From: Rhizobium sp. 18055
Lineage (GTDB): Bacteria > Pseudomonadota > Alphaproteobacteria > Rhizobiales > Rhizobiaceae
Assembly: GCF_902706285.1 (NCBI RefSeq)
Contig: NZ_CACSKD010000013.1
Coordinates: 1 to 64,000, forward strand
Direction: 5' to 3'
Length of the DNA: 64,000 nt
How positions within the stretch are numbered: position 1 is the stretch's first letter; every line of letters starts with the position of its first letter. A program made the position numbers and the translations under genes. Shown here piece after piece: positions 61,699 through 64,000 of this stretch. A model generated the notes under the pieces. The model was given only the letters and a program-made list of their open reading frames with translations, searched no databases and was not told the DNA's origin.

Positions 61699-62568
61699 AT
61701 GGCAAAAGTCGCATTCATCGGTCTCGGCGTGATGGGGTACCCCATGGCGGGTCATCTGAAGGTGAAAGGCGGCCATGACGTCACGGTCTATAACCGCACA
61801 GCCGCAAAATCCGCCGCGTGGGCAGAGCAATTCGGCGGCAAGTCGGCGCCCACGCCGGCGGAAGCGGCAAAAGACGCCGATTTCGTCTTCACCTGCGTCG
61901 GCAACGACGACGATCTCCGTTCGGTGACATCGGCCAAGGATGGCGTCCTGCAGTCGATGAAATCGGGCGCAATCCTGATCGACAACACCACGGCCAGCGC
62001 CGATGTCGCCCGCGAACTCCACGCAGCCGCCAAGGAAAAGGGCATCGGCTTTATCGACGCCCCGGTCTCAGGTGGCCAGGCCGGCGCCGAAAACGGCGTG
62101 CTGACCGTCATGTGCGGCGGCGATGAAGCCACTTACGCCAGGGCCAAGCCGGTCATCGACGCCTTTGCCCGCATGGTCGGGCTGATGGGCGCTCCGGGTG
62201 CCGGCCAGCTCACCAAGATGATCAACCAGATCTGCATCGCCGGTGTCGTCCAGGGTCTGGCCGAAGGCATCCACTTCGGCAAGCGCGCCGGCCTCGATAT
62301 CGAGAAGGTCATCGAGGTGATCTCGAAGGGGGCGGCCGGCTCCTGGCAGATGGAAAACCGCCACAAGACGATGAACGAAGGCAAGTACGATTTCGGCTTC
62401 GCCATCGACTGGATGCGCAAGGATCTGGGCATCGTGCTAAGCGAAGCCCGCAGCAACGGCGCCAGGCTTCCGGTCACCGCCCTCGTCGACCAGTTCTATG
62501 GTGACGTCCAGGCCATGGGCGGCAATCGCTGGGACACGTCCTCGCTTCTCGCCCGCCTCGAAAAGTGA
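61699..62568 (+). CDS. NAD(P)-dependent beta-hydroxyacid dehydrogenase family
   Basis: This 289-residue enzyme has the Rossmann start FIGLGVMGYPMAGHL, the VTVYNRT strand, and the substrate motif FIDAPVSGGQAGAENG near 115. The catalytic Lys lies in GAGQLTKMINQICIAG near 170. It is of the 3-hydroxyisobutyrate/tartronate semialdehyde reductase type; the true substrate is unknown. The ATG at 61699 follows AAAGGA by 8 bases. It is divergent from ssuA copy 2. Confidence 0.93.
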   Translation: MAKVAFIGLGVMGYPMAGHLKVKGGHDVTVYNRTAAKSAAWAEQFGGKSAPTPAEAAKDADFVFTCVGNDDDLRSVTSAKDGVLQSMKSGAILIDNTTASADVARELHAAAKEKGIGFIDAPVSGGQAGAENGVLTVMCGGDEATYARAKPVIDAFARMVGLMGAPGAGQLTKMINQICIAGVVQGLAEGIHFGKRAGLDIEKVIEVISKGAAGSWQMENRHKTMNEGKYDFGFAIDWMRKDLGIVLSEARSNGARLPVTALVDQFYGDVQAMGGNRWDTSSLLARLEK

Positions 62569-62771
62569 TCGCCACTCCTCCAGTGCAGCCGCATTGATCG
62601 CGTATCCCCACACGCTGCGCTCGGAGGAGAATATATCAGCCATGCGCCGTTTCGGCATTGTCACCGAGACGGCGCGATTTCCAGCAATAGGGAAGAGCGA
62701 ACGGCGCATTGACTGTTGTCAGTTGCCGCCATGGAACTGACGAGCGAGAACATACCCGCCCGCCTGAAGGA

Positions 62772-63260
62772 TCAATCCTCGTTCGACTTGGAACTGTCGA
62801 GGATCATGTAATCGAGCGGCAACTGCGTCGAATACTTGATCTGCTCCATCGCAAAAGCCGAGGAGACGTCGCGGATTTCGATCTTGGCGATCATCCGCTT
62901 GTAGAAGGCGTCATAGGCGCCGATATCCGGAACGACGACCCGAAGCAGATAATCGACATCGCCGCTCATCCGGTAAAATTCGACAACTTCGGGGAATTCG
63001 GCCACCACTTCCGAGAAGCGTCGCAGCCACTCGATCGAATGCGTGGCGGTACGGATCGATACGAACACCGTGACCTTCGTATTGACCTTTTCCGGATCGA
63101 GAATGGCGACACGGCGCTTGATGACGCCGTCCTCTTCCATCTTCTGGATACGCCGCCAGCAAGGGGTCGTGGAAAGGCCGACCTTCTTGGCAAGATCGGC
63201 AACCGCCAATGTTGAATCTTCCTGCAAAAGACGCAGAATCTTGCGGTCAAGACGGTCCAT
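62772..63260 (-). CDS. Lrp/AsnC-family transcriptional regulator
   Basis: This 162-residue regulator has an N-terminal winged HTH (DRLDRKILRLLQEDSTLAVA, then KKVGLSTTPCWRRIQKMEEDGVIKRR) and the C-terminal RAM effector domain with SGDVDYLLRVVVPD. It binds amino-acid ligands and acts as a dimer or octamer in the family. It stands alone, so the target is not evident; it may regulate a distant amino-acid gene. Confidence 0.93.
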   Translation of the reverse strand: MDRLDRKILRLLQEDSTLAVADLAKKVGLSTTPCWRRIQKMEEDGVIKRRVAILDPEKVNTKVTVFVSIRTATHSIEWLRRFSEVVAEFPEVVEFYRMSGDVDYLLRVVVPDIGAYDAFYKRMIAKIEIRDVSSAFAMEQIKYSTQLPLDYMILDSSKSNED

Positions 63261-63326
63261 AACCCAGCCCCCTTCGAATTATTTTCTTTGTATAGCGCGA
63301 TTCCGGCCGTTTGGAAGAAATTTGTT

Positions 63327-63962
63327 TCAGTTCACAAGCATTTTGATGCGTTCGCGCAGTGTCGTCAGCAATTCCTGCTCGAACCACGGATTACGCTTGA
63401 TCCATCCCGTGTTGCGCCAACTCGGATGCGGCAGCGGCAAAATCGCCGGCGACCGGTTGGAGAACAGGATCGCCCGCCATGCGCGCACGGTTTCCGTCAT
63501 ATTGTCCCGCCGCTCAGCCCCCATATGCCACGCCTGCGCATACTGCCCGATGGCGAGGACCAATTCAATCTGCGGCATCGCGGCGATCACCCTTTGTCGC
63601 CACTGTGGCGCGCATTCGCGCCGTGGCGGCAGGTCGCTTCCCCTGATGTCATACCCCGGAAAGCAGAAGCCCATCGGCACGATCGCAAATCGGTCGCGAT
63701 CGTAGAAGGCCTCGCGATCGACCTGCAGCCATTCGCGCAACCGGTCGCCCGAGGCATCGTTGAACGGCAGGCCGCTCTCATGCACCTTGAGCCCCGGCGC
63801 CTGCCCCGCAATCAGCACCCGGGCTTTCGTGGAGATCACCGCCACCGGTCGCGGCTCATGCGGCAACCGATGCTCGATACCGCGCAGCGGCGTGTCACGA
63901 CAGATCCGGCAGGCCGCGATCTCGTGGCGCAAAGCCTCGAGGCTATCTGCCGCCATCACCAT
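63327..63962 (-). CDS. Uracil-DNA glycosylase superfamily protein
   Basis: This 211-residue protein of the UDG fold has motif A AGQAPGLKVHESGLPFNDAS near residue 51, the IVPMGFCFPGYD segment, a central LVLAIGQYAQAWH strand and motif B LPHPSWRNTGWIKRNPWFEQ near 175. A CxxC (ICRD preceded by Cys17) near the start is reminiscent of Fe-S UDG families, but only two cysteines are evident there. Substrate specificity cannot be assigned; it may be a mismatch-uracil glycosylase or an inactive relative. Confidence 0.85.
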   Translation of the reverse strand: MVMAADSLEALRHEIAACRICRDTPLRGIEHRLPHEPRPVAVISTKARVLIAGQAPGLKVHESGLPFNDASGDRLREWLQVDREAFYDRDRFAIVPMGFCFPGYDIRGSDLPPRRECAPQWRQRVIAAMPQIELVLAIGQYAQAWHMGAERRDNMTETVRAWRAILFSNRSPAILPLPHPSWRNTGWIKRNPWFEQELLTTLRERIKMLVN

Positions 63963-64000
63963 CCGAAAAGCCCGAGCCTGCCGTGAGAACTCTCCTGCTC

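Noticed and set aside
1..64000. CRISPR array, tRNA or rRNA genes
   Set aside because: No regularly spaced repeats and no recognisable cloverleaf or rRNA sequence were seen.

Overview
The window looks like a chromosomal segment of a Rhizobiaceae alphaproteobacterium (Agrobacterium/Rhizobium type), interrupted at its left end by an accessory island. The assignment rests on a GTTC-N7-GTTC LexA box between ssb and uvrA, a sigma-54 promoter ahead of a glnB-glnA pair, and core genes with rhizobial character (ialB-type secreted protein, usg, sdhE-mfd facing recG, hspQ, tandem ssuA). Genus cannot be fixed from the sequence alone.

Region 1 (1 to about 18.4 kb) is the accessory island. A minus-strand, translationally coupled chain (7431 to 64) encodes three different tyrosine recombinases, two small coiled-coil/HTH-like proteins and a RecD-like helicase that stops before its last helicase domain, inside a 30-bp palindrome. 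Divergent from it is an ISL3-transposase-like protein whose catalytic acidic residues look substituted. Next is an ABC three-component (ABC-3C) conflict system: an effector with a PD-(D/E)xK nuclease-like domain, middle component MC2, and a Rad50/SMC-like DUF3732 ATPase with a CPLC zinc-hook motif. A second, minus-strand operon encodes a DUF6634-like protein, a metallophosphoesterase and a soluble FtsH-like AAA+/M41 zinc protease, followed by a frameshifted AAA+ remnant and a protein of unknown function. A tandem-HTH regulator is divergent from that operon. A hairpin-rich gene-poor tract and a terminator close the island next to ssb.

Region 2 (18.5 to 39.5 kb) is core genome: ssb and uvrA sharing one LexA box, a DUF4258 pair and a DUF72 gene coupled to uvrA, nnr, glnB-glnA, hspQ, ialB, a YejA-like binding protein, frnE, sdhE-mfd, recG, and a large YcbB-like L,D-transpeptidase.

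Region 3 (39.6 to 56.3 kb) holds both fumarases side by side (iron-independent fumC, then Fe-S class I, with a possible Irr box between), a diguanylate cyclase, molybdenum cofactor genes (moaA, mobA, mobB) around a DMT exporter, a proline-rich OmpA-domain protein, an amino-acid ABC importer lacking an ATPase gene, usg, a methyltransferase and a GST.

Region 4 (56.3 to 64 kb) is a sulfonate-utilisation locus, ssuA-ssuD-ssuC-ssuB plus a second ssuA. Both ssuA genes carry the same upstream motif. It is followed by a beta-hydroxyacid dehydrogenase, an Lrp/AsnC regulator and a uracil-DNA glycosylase-family protein. I found no tRNA, rRNA or CRISPR array.
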